The notes beneath the pieces were generated by a model. The model ran no database searches, had not been told where the DNA came from, and was given only the letters and a program-made list of their open reading frames with translations. This document shows positions 1-5,655 of a stretch of 5,655 nucleotides of DNA, one piece after another (the stretch's first letter is position 1; each line of letters starts with the position of its first letter). The DNA comes from Bordetella parapertussis (GTDB taxonomy: Bacteria; Cyanobacteriota; Cyanobacteriia; PCC-6307; Cyanobiaceae): the NCBI GenBank assembly GCA_943324725.2, contig CALPMR020000198.1:1-5655 (forward strand), in the 5' to 3' direction. Both the position numbers and the translations under genes were made by a program.

Positions 1-228
1 CGCTTGAACCATGACTTCGCCGACATGCTGGCTGAGGGAGCGATCCAGGCGGGTGAAAGTGTGGATGACAATGGCCTGATGGTTCCCTGTCTGCGCCTGC
101 GCCTCGACAAGCGACGGGTCGGTCGCCTGTATCAGTTCATCGACCATCTCAACGGCCTGGATCTGCCCGCCAGCCCCGCTCTCGATTGTCCGGCCGCCCG
201 GGTTCCGCAGGGAATCGTGCAGCCATGA
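1..228 (+). CDS. C-terminal 75 residues of an unrecognised protein (5' truncated by window)
   Basis: The frame is open from base 1 and ends at TGA 226-228. The visible tail begins RLNHDFADMLAEGAI, passes through a basic segment (LRLRLDKRRVGRLYQFIDHL) and ends in a proline/alanine-rich stretch. There is no signal peptide, membrane segment or catalytic motif in this part. I do not recognise the family securely. The DMLAEGAI helix faintly resembles the C-terminal helix of LOG/'lysine decarboxylase-like' Rossmann proteins, but that is a weak guess. The stop codon overlaps the hisH start (ATGA, 225-228), so the two genes are probably co-transcribed and translationally coupled. A TTG lies at position 4, but the upstream codon is also open and nothing suggests initiation there, so I treat the gene as truncated by the window edge. 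That it is coding is fairly sure; the function is unknown. Confidence 0.7.
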   Translation, partial: RLNHDFADMLAEGAIQAGESVDDNGLMVPCLRLRLDKRRVGRLYQFIDHLNGLDLPASPALDCPAARVPQGIVQP

Positions 229-848
229 GCCGTATCGGACTGATCGACTACGGCATGGGCAATCTGCATTCGGTGCAGCGGGCTTTTGAGCGCCTCGAGG
301 CCGAGATCATCCCGATCCACGGCGCCGCCGCCATGGAGGGCTGCGATGCCCTGGTGCTGCCGGGGGTGGGCTCCTTCGATCCGGCCATGGAGCGGCTGCA
401 TCAGGGCCAGCTGGTGGACGCCATCCAGGCCTCCTGCGGCGCCGGTCGCCCCCTGCTCGGCATCTGCCTGGGGCTGCAGCTGCTGTTCGAGGGCAGCGAT
501 GAGGGCAGCAGCCCTGGCCTGGGCCTGCTGGCCGGCCGGGTCAAGGCCCTGCCCAGGGTGCCCCACCATCCGATTCCCCACATGGGCTGGGCGCCGCTGC
601 TGCCGGGAGTGGCCAGCCCGCTGCTGGGCGCCGAGGACCACGATGCCTGGGTGTATTTCGTGCACTCCTACGCCGCCGCGCCCGAGCACCACGACAGCGT
701 CACCGCCTGGGTGGACTGGGCCGGCACGCCGGTGACGGCGGCCATCTGGCAGGACACCATCGCCGCCTGCCAGTTCCATCCGGAGAAGTCGGGGCCCGTC
801 GGCGTGGCGATGTTGCGCCGCTGGCTCGACTGGGTGGCCTGCCGGTGA
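225..848 (+). CDS. hisH: Imidazole glycerol phosphate synthase, glutamine amidotransferase subunit HisH
   Basis: HisH hydrolyses glutamine and passes ammonia to HisF, which makes imidazole-glycerol phosphate and AICAR in histidine biosynthesis (cytosolic heterodimer). The 207-residue product has the normal length for the family. It shows the N-terminal strand IGLIDYGMGNLHSV (4-17), the oxyanion-strand motif PGVGSF (46-51), the class I amidotransferase nucleophile elbow GICLGLQLLF with Cys81, the HisH-typical HMGW (119-122) and YFVHSY (144-149), and the catalytic pair His185/Glu187 in QFHPEKS. The ATG at 225 is chosen because it places MSRIGLIDYG exactly at the family N-terminus; the frame is open upstream to 186, but that would only add a non-homologous extension. 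It overlaps the preceding stop by ATGA, and its own stop overlaps the rsmD GTG. hisF is not in the window. All key catalytic residues are present. Confidence 0.97.
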   Translation: MSRIGLIDYGMGNLHSVQRAFERLEAEIIPIHGAAAMEGCDALVLPGVGSFDPAMERLHQGQLVDAIQASCGAGRPLLGICLGLQLLFEGSDEGSSPGLGLLAGRVKALPRVPHHPIPHMGWAPLLPGVASPLLGAEDHDAWVYFVHSYAAAPEHHDSVTAWVDWAGTPVTAAIWQDTIAACQFHPEKSGPVGVAMLRRWLDWVACR

Positions 849-1543
849 GCCTGCGACTCAGCGGCGGTCGCCGCCTGCAGAGCCCCCCCGGCGAGCTGGC
901 CAGGCCCACGGCGGCCCGGGTGCGCCAGGCCGTGTTCAATCTGCTGGCGCCGGAGCTGGCGGGCTGTCGCTGGCTGGATCTCTGCTGCGGCAGCGGTGTG
1001 ATGGCCTGCGAGGCCCTGCAGCGGGGAGCCCGCCAGGTTGTGGCCGTCGAACGGGACCGGCGCATCGCCGCCGTCGCCCGCGCCAATCTGGCGGCCGTGG
1101 CCGGCGGCCTGAGACGCCAGGATCCGCCCCCAGCGATTGAGGTGGTGCAGGCCGAGGTGCTCTCCTGGCTCGCTCGGCCCCGCCCCGGCGACGCGGCGTC
1201 CAGGCACGCCGGTTCCGCCGGCTCGATGGCCGATGGCTCCAGCGGCGATGGCGGGGCCAGTCCCGGGGCGCCTGGGAACGTCAATGGGCCGGGCGCTGCC
1301 GGGGATGCCGTGCAGGATCCGGCCCGGGGCTTCGATCTGATCTACGCCGACCCACCCTGGCCCGCCGATCTGCACAGCGCCATTGCCGCGGCCGTGGCCC
1401 GGGGCGGCTGGCTCGGCGCCGGCGGCACGCTGGTGTGGGAATGCCCCAGCGAACGGGTGCCGCCTCCCCCACAGGGCTGGCGACTGCGGGACAGCCGCCG
1501 CTACGGCGGCAGCACCGTGGTGCTGCTGGAAGCTGATTCCTAG
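845..1543 (+). CDS. rsmD: 16S rRNA (guanine-N2)-methyltransferase RsmD, with low-complexity insert
   Basis: RsmD methylates the N2 of G966 (E. coli numbering) of 16S rRNA during 30S assembly, using S-adenosylmethionine. The 232-residue product begins with the family N-terminal block (G-R-R-L-Q-S-P at 8-14, then RPTAARVRQAVFNLL at 20-34). It has the SAM-binding motif LDLCCGSG (44-51), the acidic ribose-binding strand end VAVER (66-70), the catalytic DPPW (169-172) and the terminal YGGSTVVLLE (220-229). E. coli RsmD has about 198 residues. The extra length here is a Gly/Ala/Ser/Pro/Asp-rich stretch at about 112-161, between the VQAEVLSWL strand region and FDLIYADPPW. The start is GTG 845, overlapping the hisH stop (GTGA), and homology begins immediately after it. 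The same-strand overlap implies coupling to hisH. Family assignment is firm; the role of the insert is unknown. Confidence 0.94.
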   Translation: MSLRLSGGRRLQSPPGELARPTAARVRQAVFNLLAPELAGCRWLDLCCGSGVMACEALQRGARQVVAVERDRRIAAVARANLAAVAGGLRRQDPPPAIEVVQAEVLSWLARPRPGDAASRHAGSAGSMADGSSGDGGASPGAPGNVNGPGAAGDAVQDPARGFDLIYADPPWPADLHSAIAAAVARGGWLGAGGTLVWECPSERVPPPPQGWRLRDSRRYGGSTVVLLEADS

Positions 1544-1597
1544 AAGCTCCTGGCTGGAGGCTGATGCCCAGAAGCTGGAGGCTGCGGCTCAGGTGCT
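1526..1597 (+). repeat. Imperfect direct repeat spanning the rsmD stop codon
   Basis: Two 23-bp segments, 1526-1548 and 1554-1576, match at 20 of 23 positions with a 28-bp period. The first holds the last codons of rsmD (LEADS and the TAG stop); the second lies after the stop. A weaker third copy at 1575-1597 matches the second at 18 of 23. An exact 11-mer, gctggaggctg, occurs at 1553-1563 and 1574-1584. Where copy one reads TAG, copy two reads CAG. Copies one and two are in different frames because 28 is not a multiple of three. This looks like a local duplication of the gene end; I infer no function. Confidence 0.6.
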
Positions 1598-1673
1598 GGC
1601 AGCTGCTGCCCTTGCAACCCGGACAGAATCCAGCCAGAGGCGCTGTCGTGCAGCCTTCAGGCCGAGGGCATGG

Positions 1674-1688
1674 TGAGCCCGGGGCTCA
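1674..1688. other. 15-bp odd palindrome over the petG stop codon
   Basis: The arms tgagccc (1674-1680) and gggctca (1682-1688) are perfectly complementary around one central base, and the right arm contains the petG stop (TCA on the + strand, 1686-1688). In RNA it could form a short stem of about five pairs with a five-base loop. It lies where petG and rsmD transcription converge, so a weak bidirectional terminator role is possible. There is no T-run on either side, so it is not a canonical intrinsic terminator. Confidence 0.25.
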
Positions 1689-1799
1689 GCCGCCCAGGGC
1701 GCTGCCACGGCGGTATTGGTTCCAGGCCGCCACGAACAGACCCACCAGGGTGACGGGGATCAAACCGAGCACGATGCCGCAGAGCAGGGGTTCGATCAT
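1686..1799 (-). CDS. petG: Cytochrome b6f complex subunit PetG (subunit 5)
   Basis: PetG is a small single-span subunit needed for assembly and stability of the cytochrome b6f complex in the thylakoid membrane, which carries electrons from plastoquinol to plastocyanin or cytochrome c6. The 37-residue product begins [18 protein letters not shown] and continues [18 protein letters not shown], matching the canonical PetG pattern (M-hydrophobic-[12 protein letters not shown], then AGLFVAA..QYRRG) over its whole length. The transmembrane helix is about residues 5-26 and the C-terminus is basic. The frame stays open far upstream on the minus strand, antisense to cytM, but that part is not PetG-like; the ATG whose complement lies at 1797-1799 gives exactly the family length. 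No clear Shine-Dalgarno sequence precedes it. It converges with rsmD and diverges from cytM. Confidence 0.97.
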   Translation of the reverse strand: MIEPLLCGIVLGLIPVTLVGLFVAAWNQYRRGSALGG

Positions 1800-1901
1800 C
1801 GGGACCGCAAAAGCGTGGACTTGGCCCCATTCTTCCATGATGGGAGTCGAGACCGTTGCACTCCGCCACCATCCGTGACGGCCGGTTCCGCCAACGCCCC
1901 G
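1800..1901. promoter_or_regulatory. Divergent petG/cytM intergenic region
   Basis: This 102-bp gap separates the outward-facing petG and cytM start codons, so promoters for both must lie here or inside the neighbours. I looked for paired -35/-10 hexamers and found none that I would defend. CATGAT (1836-1841) on the + strand and AAGAAT on the minus strand are only 4-of-6 matches, without a properly spaced -35. No operator-like inverted repeat longer than a few bases is evident. The regulatory role is inferred from gene arrangement only. If cytM starts at the alternative GTG 1875, the gap shrinks to 75 bp. Confidence 0.35.
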
Positions 1902-2309
1902 ATGCCCACCCCCGCAGAATCCCTCCCACCGCCTGAGGCGACCGCAGCGACTCCAGCCCTGAGCCGCCTCGTCAAGGCCCTGATCCTGCTGGCCGCCAGC
2001 GCCTGCCTGGTGCTGGCACTGCTGCTGCTCGGTGCCACCCACAGCGATCCCTACACCCAGGCCACGCTCGAGCTGGCGGGGTCGACGGCCAACGGCGGCC
2101 GGCTGTTCCGGCTCAACTGCGCCGGCTGCCATGGACTGGCGGCCCAGGGGCTGGTGGGGCCCGATCTGCACGGCGTCAGGCGTCGCAAGAACGACCGCCA
2201 GCTGATCCAGCAGGTGGTGAGTGGTCGCACGCCGCCGATGCCCCGCTTCCAGCCCGAACCGCAGGCGATGGCCGATCTGCTGGCCTTCCTCCACAGTCTT
2301 CCCTCCTGA
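1902..2309 (+). CDS. cytM: Membrane-anchored monohaem cytochrome c, CytM type
   Basis: The 135-residue product has a Pro/Ala-rich N-terminus, one hydrophobic helix (about 23-45, [19 protein letters not shown]) and then a small class I cytochrome c domain. The haem site is CAGCH (Cys73, Cys76, axial His77), with the likely second axial ligand Met113 in TPPMPRF. The block [12 protein letters not shown]...[13 protein letters not shown] and the ending [11 protein letters not shown] resemble cyanobacterial cytochrome cM. CytM is linked in the literature to respiratory/photosynthetic electron flow and to repression of photosynthesis under (photo)mixotrophic or dark conditions. The helix has no obvious cleavage site, so it probably anchors the haem domain on the lumenal/periplasmic side. 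I chose ATG 1902; GTG 1875, in frame, would add nine residues and is a real alternative, since neither has a Shine-Dalgarno. The cytochrome assignment is certain; the CytM subfamily is likely, with another anchored c-type cytochrome as the alternative. Confidence 0.87.
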   Translation: MPTPAESLPPPEATAATPALSRLVKALILLAASACLVLALLLLGATHSDPYTQATLELAGSTANGGRLFRLNCAGCHGLAAQGLVGPDLHGVRRRKNDRQLIQQVVSGRTPPMPRFQPEPQAMADLLAFLHSLPS

Positions 2310-2334
2310 ACCGATGCCCTTGAGCCGGCCCGCC

Positions 2335-3150
2335 ATGAGCAGCGCGCCACTGAACATCCAGCTGGTGCTGGTGGAACCCGCCGGCCCCCTCAATGTCGGC
2401 AGCGTGGCGCGGCTCTGCGCCAACTTCGGCATCGCTGGCCTGCGGCTGGTGGCGCCGCGCTGCGATCCCCTCGGCGAGGAGGCCCGCCGCATGGCCGTGC
2501 ACGGGGTGGCTCTGCTGGAGCGGGCGCGCACCTATCCGAGCCTGGCGGCGGCCCTGGCCGACTGCAGCCGCGTCGTGGCCAGCAGCGGCCGCGGTGAAGG
2601 CGAACCGCTGCCGCCGAGCCCGCCGGTGGAGGCGCTCCGCTGGCTGCTGGCCGCTGAAGGTGGCGATGCCACGTCGGCGCCGGCCGCCCTGGTCTTCGGC
2701 CGCGAAGACCGGGGTCTGAGCAACGACGAGCTGCTGCAGGCCGGCCGCATCCTGCAGATCGCCACCGGCCCCGCCTATGCGTCCTTGAACCTCTCCCATG
2801 CCGTGGCCGTGGTGCTGCACGAGTTGCATGGCCTGCGATGCAAACCAGCCAGCGCCGATCCGCCCGTCCCCCGGGAGCTGGCGGCAGCGGCTGCCACACC
2901 GCCCCTCACAGACAGCGGCGCCGATCCCTGCCCGCGCGGCCTGCTGGAGGCGGCCCTGGCCGATGCGGAGGCCCTGCTGCTGGAGGTGGGCTATCTCTAT
3001 CCCCACACCGCCCATGCCCGCATGGCCAAGCTGCGCGGGCTGCTGCAGCGTGCCCAGATCAGGTCCCAGGAGGTGGCCCTGTTGCGCGGCATGGTGTGCC
3101 AGTTGCGCTGGGCAAGCCGCCGCCCTTGTGCAAGCGGCGAAGACCACTAG
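2335..3150 (+). CDS. trmJ: TrmJ-type tRNA 2'-O-methyltransferase (SPOUT/TrmH superfamily)
   Basis: This protein is predicted to use S-adenosylmethionine to 2'-O-methylate the ribose of tRNA, at position 32 if it is a true TrmJ. The 271-residue product has the three SpoU motifs: [20 protein letters not shown] (12-31, with Asn20 and Arg26), [15 protein letters not shown] (119-133) and [15 protein letters not shown] (150-164). The last two form the SAM-binding knot. After a Pro/Ala-rich linker (about 171-199), a C-terminal helical domain has the TrmJ-like pattern [18 protein letters not shown] and [18 protein letters not shown], which argues for TrmJ over TrmL or TrmH. It is slightly longer than E. 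coli TrmJ (about 246), mainly because of that linker. ATG 2335 sits just before the first strand; ATG 2314, in frame, would add seven residues and cannot be excluded. It follows cytM by 25 bp. Methyltransferase class is sure; the target position is inferred. Confidence 0.88.
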   Translation: MSSAPLNIQLVLVEPAGPLNVGSVARLCANFGIAGLRLVAPRCDPLGEEARRMAVHGVALLERARTYPSLAAALADCSRVVASSGRGEGEPLPPSPPVEALRWLLAAEGGDATSAPAALVFGREDRGLSNDELLQAGRILQIATGPAYASLNLSHAVAVVLHELHGLRCKPASADPPVPRELAAAAATPPLTDSGADPCPRGLLEAALADAEALLLEVGYLYPHTAHARMAKLRGLLQRAQIRSQEVALLRGMVCQLRWASRRPCASGEDH

Positions 3151-3182
3151 CGTCGAGCATCAATTTGACCCTGCCCACCCCC

Positions 3183-4244
3183 GTGAGCTCCGGCCGTTCC
3201 TCCCGTCCTCGCAACAATCCCTGGGCCCAGCCCCTGCTGCTGTTGCTGCGCCTTGTCGTGATGGGGGTGGGCCTGGGGGTGATCGTCGGCACGGGCCTCA
3301 AAACGATGGCGCCGCGCCTGGCCCAGGGATCGGTGGGGGTTCCCAAGGTGGATCCCTCGCCCCGGGTGGCGCCCAGCGGCGGCCTCTCCTCCGGCCGCTT
3401 TGAACCGAGGCGGGAGCTCAGCGCGCTCAGCCAGACCTGGAAGTCGCTGGCGGCGGCCCAGAAGGGGCTGACGGCGAGTGGCTTCCTGCTGGTGCTCGAC
3501 GACGGCCGCTACGCCCAGCTCGAGCCCGACATCCCCCTGCCCGCCGCCAGTTCGATCAAATCGCCGATCCTGCTGGCCGCCCTGGAGGATTTCGACAACG
3601 GCAAGCTGCGCTGGAATGAACCCCTGACGCTGAGCAAGGAGGTGATGGGAGGCGGGGCCGGCTGGATGGGGGCCAGGCCCGCCGGAACCAGATTTCCCTT
3701 TTATGAGGCCGCCACCGAGATGATCCGGGTGAGCGACAACACGGCCACCAACCTGCTGATCAAACGCCTGGGGGGCAAAACGGCGGTCAATGCCCGCTTG
3801 CAGAGCCTGGGGCTGGCCTCAACGGTGGTCAACAACTGGCTGCCCGATCTCGATGGCACCAACACCACCAGCTCCCGCGACCTGGCCCGCACCATCGCCC
3901 TGGTGGACACCGGCGAAAAACTGAGCCCCAGGGCCCGCGACCTGTATCGCGAGATCCTCTCCCACTCGCACACCAACACCCTGATCCCGCTGGGGCTGCT
4001 GCTGGGCCTGGGCAAGGATGCCGCCGACCCGGACAGCGAACTGCAACCCTTCGGCGTCACGGTGTACAACAAAACCGGCGACATCGGCATCGCCTACGCC
4101 GACGCCGCCCTGATCGAGCTGCCCAATGGCCAGCGGGCCGTGGCCGCCTTCATGGTCAAGGGGCCCTTCAACGATCCGCGCTCCGCCGAGCTGATCCGCT
4201 CGATGGCGGGCTCGGTGGCCAAGGCCCTGGTCGATCGCCGATGA
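3183..4244 (+). CDS. Membrane-anchored class A beta-lactamase-like serine hydrolase (omega-loop Glu missing)
   Basis: The 353-residue product has a short basic N-terminus, a hydrophobic helix (about 17-38) that is an uncleaved anchor or signal, a Pro/Gly-rich linker (about 50-75), and a penicillin-binding/class A beta-lactamase fold. The nucleophile motif SxxK is Ser123-Ser-Ile-Lys126, SDN is 184-186 and KTG is 297-299. These correspond to Ser70/Lys73, Ser130 and Lys234 of class A enzymes. The omega-loop position of Glu166 reads NNWLPDLDGTN (217-227), aligning Leu220 with the usual Glu and Asp224 with Asn170. With no deacylating Glu, efficient beta-lactam hydrolysis is unlikely; a peptidase, esterase or cell-wall role is possible. 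GTG 3183 is chosen because it directly precedes the basic-plus-hydrophobic N-terminus; TTG 3165 is an alternative, and the longer upstream frame overlaps trmJ and is not real. It follows trmJ by 32 bp, and its stop overlaps the DUF3370 ATG. Confidence 0.88.
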   Translation: MSSGRSSRPRNNPWAQPLLLLLRLVVMGVGLGVIVGTGLKTMAPRLAQGSVGVPKVDPSPRVAPSGGLSSGRFEPRRELSALSQTWKSLAAAQKGLTASGFLLVLDDGRYAQLEPDIPLPAASSIKSPILLAALEDFDNGKLRWNEPLTLSKEVMGGGAGWMGARPAGTRFPFYEAATEMIRVSDNTATNLLIKRLGGKTAVNARLQSLGLASTVVNNWLPDLDGTNTTSSRDLARTIALVDTGEKLSPRARDLYREILSHSHTNTLIPLGLLLGLGKDAADPDSELQPFGVTVYNKTGDIGIAYADAALIELPNGQRAVAAFMVKGPFNDPRSAELIRSMAGSVAKALVDRR

Positions 4245-5655
4245 AAGCCCTCCAGCCCCTGCTGCTGCTGGCTCTGATCACCGGCGCCGCCGCGCTGCCC
4301 CTGCGGGCCCAGGCCCAGGAGCGGAACCAGCCCCTGCAGCCGACCCCGGCCCCCAGCCCCAGACCGGTGCAGAGCCAGCCGGCCCCCCAACCGCCCCAGA
4401 CCGTGCTGCGCCGCCAGAGCGTGGCGCCCCTGCCCGGCGGCCTCGACCGGGTGCCGATGGTCAATGACAACAATCCCGAGCTGATCGTGGGGCCGGGCAT
4501 CCTGTTTTCGGGCTTCGACCCGAAGCGCGGCTGGAACGGCACGCCCCTGCCCCAGGCGGCTGCCCACCTCAACAGCCCCCTGAGCGGCCCGTTCGAGCTG
4601 TTCAGCCACCACGTCTACGCCGGCAAACCGGAGAGCCTCGATTCCACCCTCTGGCTGGCGGTGGTGGCCGCCCCCCGCGGCGATCGGCCGGTGCGGCTGC
4701 GGCTGCGGGCCGGCTCGACGGCCCTGTCGCAATCGGTGGATGGCCAGGAGCCTTCGGCCCCGTTCCTACCGCTGCCGGCGCTGCTGAACCAGGGCGTCAC
4801 GGCGATCTGGTCCGGCCCCGGCAGCCGGGTGGCCACCGAACTGCTGCGGCGCGAACGCAGCCCGCAGCTGCCCCAGGAGTGGCTCCTGCCCCCGGGAGCC
4901 CTCAGCACCCTGTTGGTGCTACCCATTCCGGTGCGGGGCCTCGATCCGCTGCTCAACGGTCGCAATCTGCAGCTGCGGCTCGACAGTGACGCTGCAGTGG
5001 ACCTCGCCACCCTGGCCAGCTTCGGTGACAACAAGCAACCGCCGGCCGCGGCGGTCTGGGCCCGACTGCTGCAGGGCGAGCTCAGCCCGAAGGAGCATGC
5101 CCCCAGCGCCAAGGGCAGCCCCGGCCCGATGATCTATTCGCGGGTCAGTGGCGTCGAGCAGGGCAGCGCCTGGCGGGGGCGCCTCAGCGATCCCGGCCAG
5201 AGCAGTCTGGCGATGAGCCGGGCGCCGATCTCCTGGCCGATCGCCTCGCTGGAGCGGGGCACCTTCGGCACCGGCCAGGTGCAGGCGCCCCCCCTGAGCG
5301 CCTTTTATCCCGGCACGGCCTGGGCCGCCCATGGCAGCTACGGCGTCGAATACGACCTGGCCCTGCCCCTGCGCAACGACACCAGCGCGCCGCTGAGCCT
5401 GCAGCTGGCGCTGGAATCGCCACTGAAGAGCGACCAGGCCCTGGGCGGCCTGCGCTTCAACAGCGTGCCGGGCAAGGCCGTGCTGTTCCGCGGCACGGTG
5501 GAGGTGAGCGGCCTCGATGGCAGCGACGGCAAGCCCGCCGGACGCCAGGGCTTCCACCTGGTGCTGCGGGCCGGCCAGATGGGCCCGGCCCTGGGCACGG
5601 TCACCCTGGCGCCGGGCCAGCAGCGGCAGCTGCAGGTGCGCCTGATCTATCCGGC
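4241..5655 (+). CDS. Secreted DUF3370 family protein (3' end beyond window)
   Basis: The frame is open from ATG 4241 to the window edge (471 codons plus two bases). Residues 1-25 form a signal peptide (MKALQPLLLLALITGAAALP, then LRAQAQ), with cleavage probable near 23-26, so the protein is exported. A Pro/Gln-rich linker follows (about 29-53). The DUF3370 domain starts at about 60 with VAPLPGGLDRVPMVNDNNPE (61-80) and includes AAHLNSPLSGPFELFSHHVY (107-126), ARLLQGELSPKEHAP (274-288), SGVEQGSAWRGRL (303-315) and FNSVPGKAVLFRGTVEV (406-422). These segments recall cyanobacterial DUF3370 proteins, whose function is unknown. The length suggests only a short tail is missing. It has no cysteine and no evident catalytic motif, and the domain looks beta-rich, so it is perhaps a binding or structural envelope protein. 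The ATGA overlap with the serine hydrolase indicates translational coupling. Family call from memory; no function is claimed. Confidence 0.88.
   Translation, partial: MKALQPLLLLALITGAAALPLRAQAQERNQPLQPTPAPSPRPVQSQPAPQPPQTVLRRQSVAPLPGGLDRVPMVNDNNPELIVGPGILFSGFDPKRGWNGTPLPQAAAHLNSPLSGPFELFSHHVYAGKPESLDSTLWLAVVAAPRGDRPVRLRLRAGSTALSQSVDGQEPSAPFLPLPALLNQGVTAIWSGPGSRVATELLRRERSPQLPQEWLLPPGALSTLLVLPIPVRGLDPLLNGRNLQLRLDSDAAVDLATLASFGDNKQPPAAAVWARLLQGELSPKEHAPSAKGSPGPMIYSRVSGVEQGSAWRGRLSDPGQSSLAMSRAPISWPIASLERGTFGTGQVQAPPLSAFYPGTAWAAHGSYGVEYDLALPLRNDTSAPLSLQLALESPLKSDQALGGLRFNSVPGKAVLFRGTVEVSGLDGSDGKPAGRQGFHLVLRAGQMGPALGTVTLAPGQQRQLQVRLIYP

Noticed and set aside
132..779. Minus-strand open frame opposite hisH
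   Set aside because: It is a shadow of hisH. The translation is Gly/Ala/Arg/Gln-rich with no recognisable motif, while the + strand has all HisH catalytic residues.
668..1375. Minus-strand open frame opposite hisH/rsmD
   Set aside because: It is a composition-driven shadow spanning the junction of two confidently identified + strand genes.
1598..1610. Odd palindrome ggcagc-t-gctgcc after rsmD as a terminator
   Set aside because: The arms are six bases with a one-base centre and there is no following T-run. Such CAG/CTG-type palindromes are common in this composition.
1836..1841. CATGAT as a cytM -10 box
   Set aside because: It is a four-of-six match, and the nearest TTG-type hexamer (1821-1826) is only nine bases upstream, far from the usual 16-18 spacing.
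1716..1901. N-terminal extension of the cytochrome c frame back to ATG 1716
   Set aside because: It would be antisense to most of petG and adds a hydrophilic segment ahead of the membrane anchor. Starts at 1902 or 1875 are more sensible.
1686..2531. Long minus-strand open frame (281 codons) continuous with petG
   Set aside because: Only the last 37 codons look like a protein (PetG). The rest is antisense to cytM and trmJ, low-complexity in composition, and explained by the scarcity of stop codons in GC-rich DNA.
2838..3182. Upstream extension of the serine hydrolase frame to ATG 2838
   Set aside because: It lies wholly inside trmJ coding sequence in another frame and is Arg/Pro/Gly-rich shadow sequence.
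4231..4240. Possible HIP1 site (GCGATCGC)
   Set aside because: Only the core CGATCG is present here and at a few other places; no full octamer was found in the window.
4094..4732. Minus-strand open frame opposite the hydrolase/DUF3370 junction
   Set aside because: It crosses two well-supported + strand genes and its translation is Arg/Gly/Gln-rich without domain features.

Overview
The window is a GC-rich (very roughly 70% by eye), densely packed stretch of a cyanobacterial chromosome. The lineage call rests on PetG (cytochrome b6f subunit), a membrane-anchored cytochrome c of the CytM type, and a DUF3370 protein, a family known essentially from cyanobacteria. The high GC and the absence of any intact HIP1 octamer fit a Synechococcus/Cyanobium-type picocyanobacterium. 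That is an inference from composition and gene content; no species call is possible.

Layout: (1) 1-228 is the 3' end of an unrecognised + strand gene. (2) 225-848 is hisH, the glutaminase subunit of imidazole-glycerol-phosphate synthase. (3) 845-1543 is rsmD, a 16S rRNA guanine-N2 methyltransferase with an unusual low-complexity insert. These three overlap by 4 nt at each junction (ATGA, then GTGA), so they look translationally coupled. (4) 1544-1685 is non-coding and carries an imperfect tandem repeat that starts inside rsmD. (5) 1686-1799 on the minus strand is petG, convergent with rsmD. (6) 1902-2309 is cytM, divergent from petG. (7) 2335-3150 is a TrmJ-type tRNA 2'-O-methyltransferase. 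(8) 3183-4244 is a membrane-anchored class A beta-lactamase-like serine hydrolase that lacks the usual omega-loop glutamate. (9) 4241 to the window end is a secreted DUF3370 protein, overlapping its neighbour by ATGA and cut by the window edge.

Functionally the window mixes housekeeping (histidine synthesis, rRNA and tRNA methylation), thylakoid electron transport (petG/cytM) and an envelope pair (serine hydrolase plus DUF3370). From cytM on, all genes run in the same direction with short gaps and could form one transcript. Start codons generally lack a clear Shine-Dalgarno sequence, and two starts are GTG.

No mobile element, CRISPR array, RNA gene or defence system is visible. The points most worth a second look are the atypical serine hydrolase coupled to DUF3370, the rsmD insert, and the repeat spanning the rsmD stop codon.
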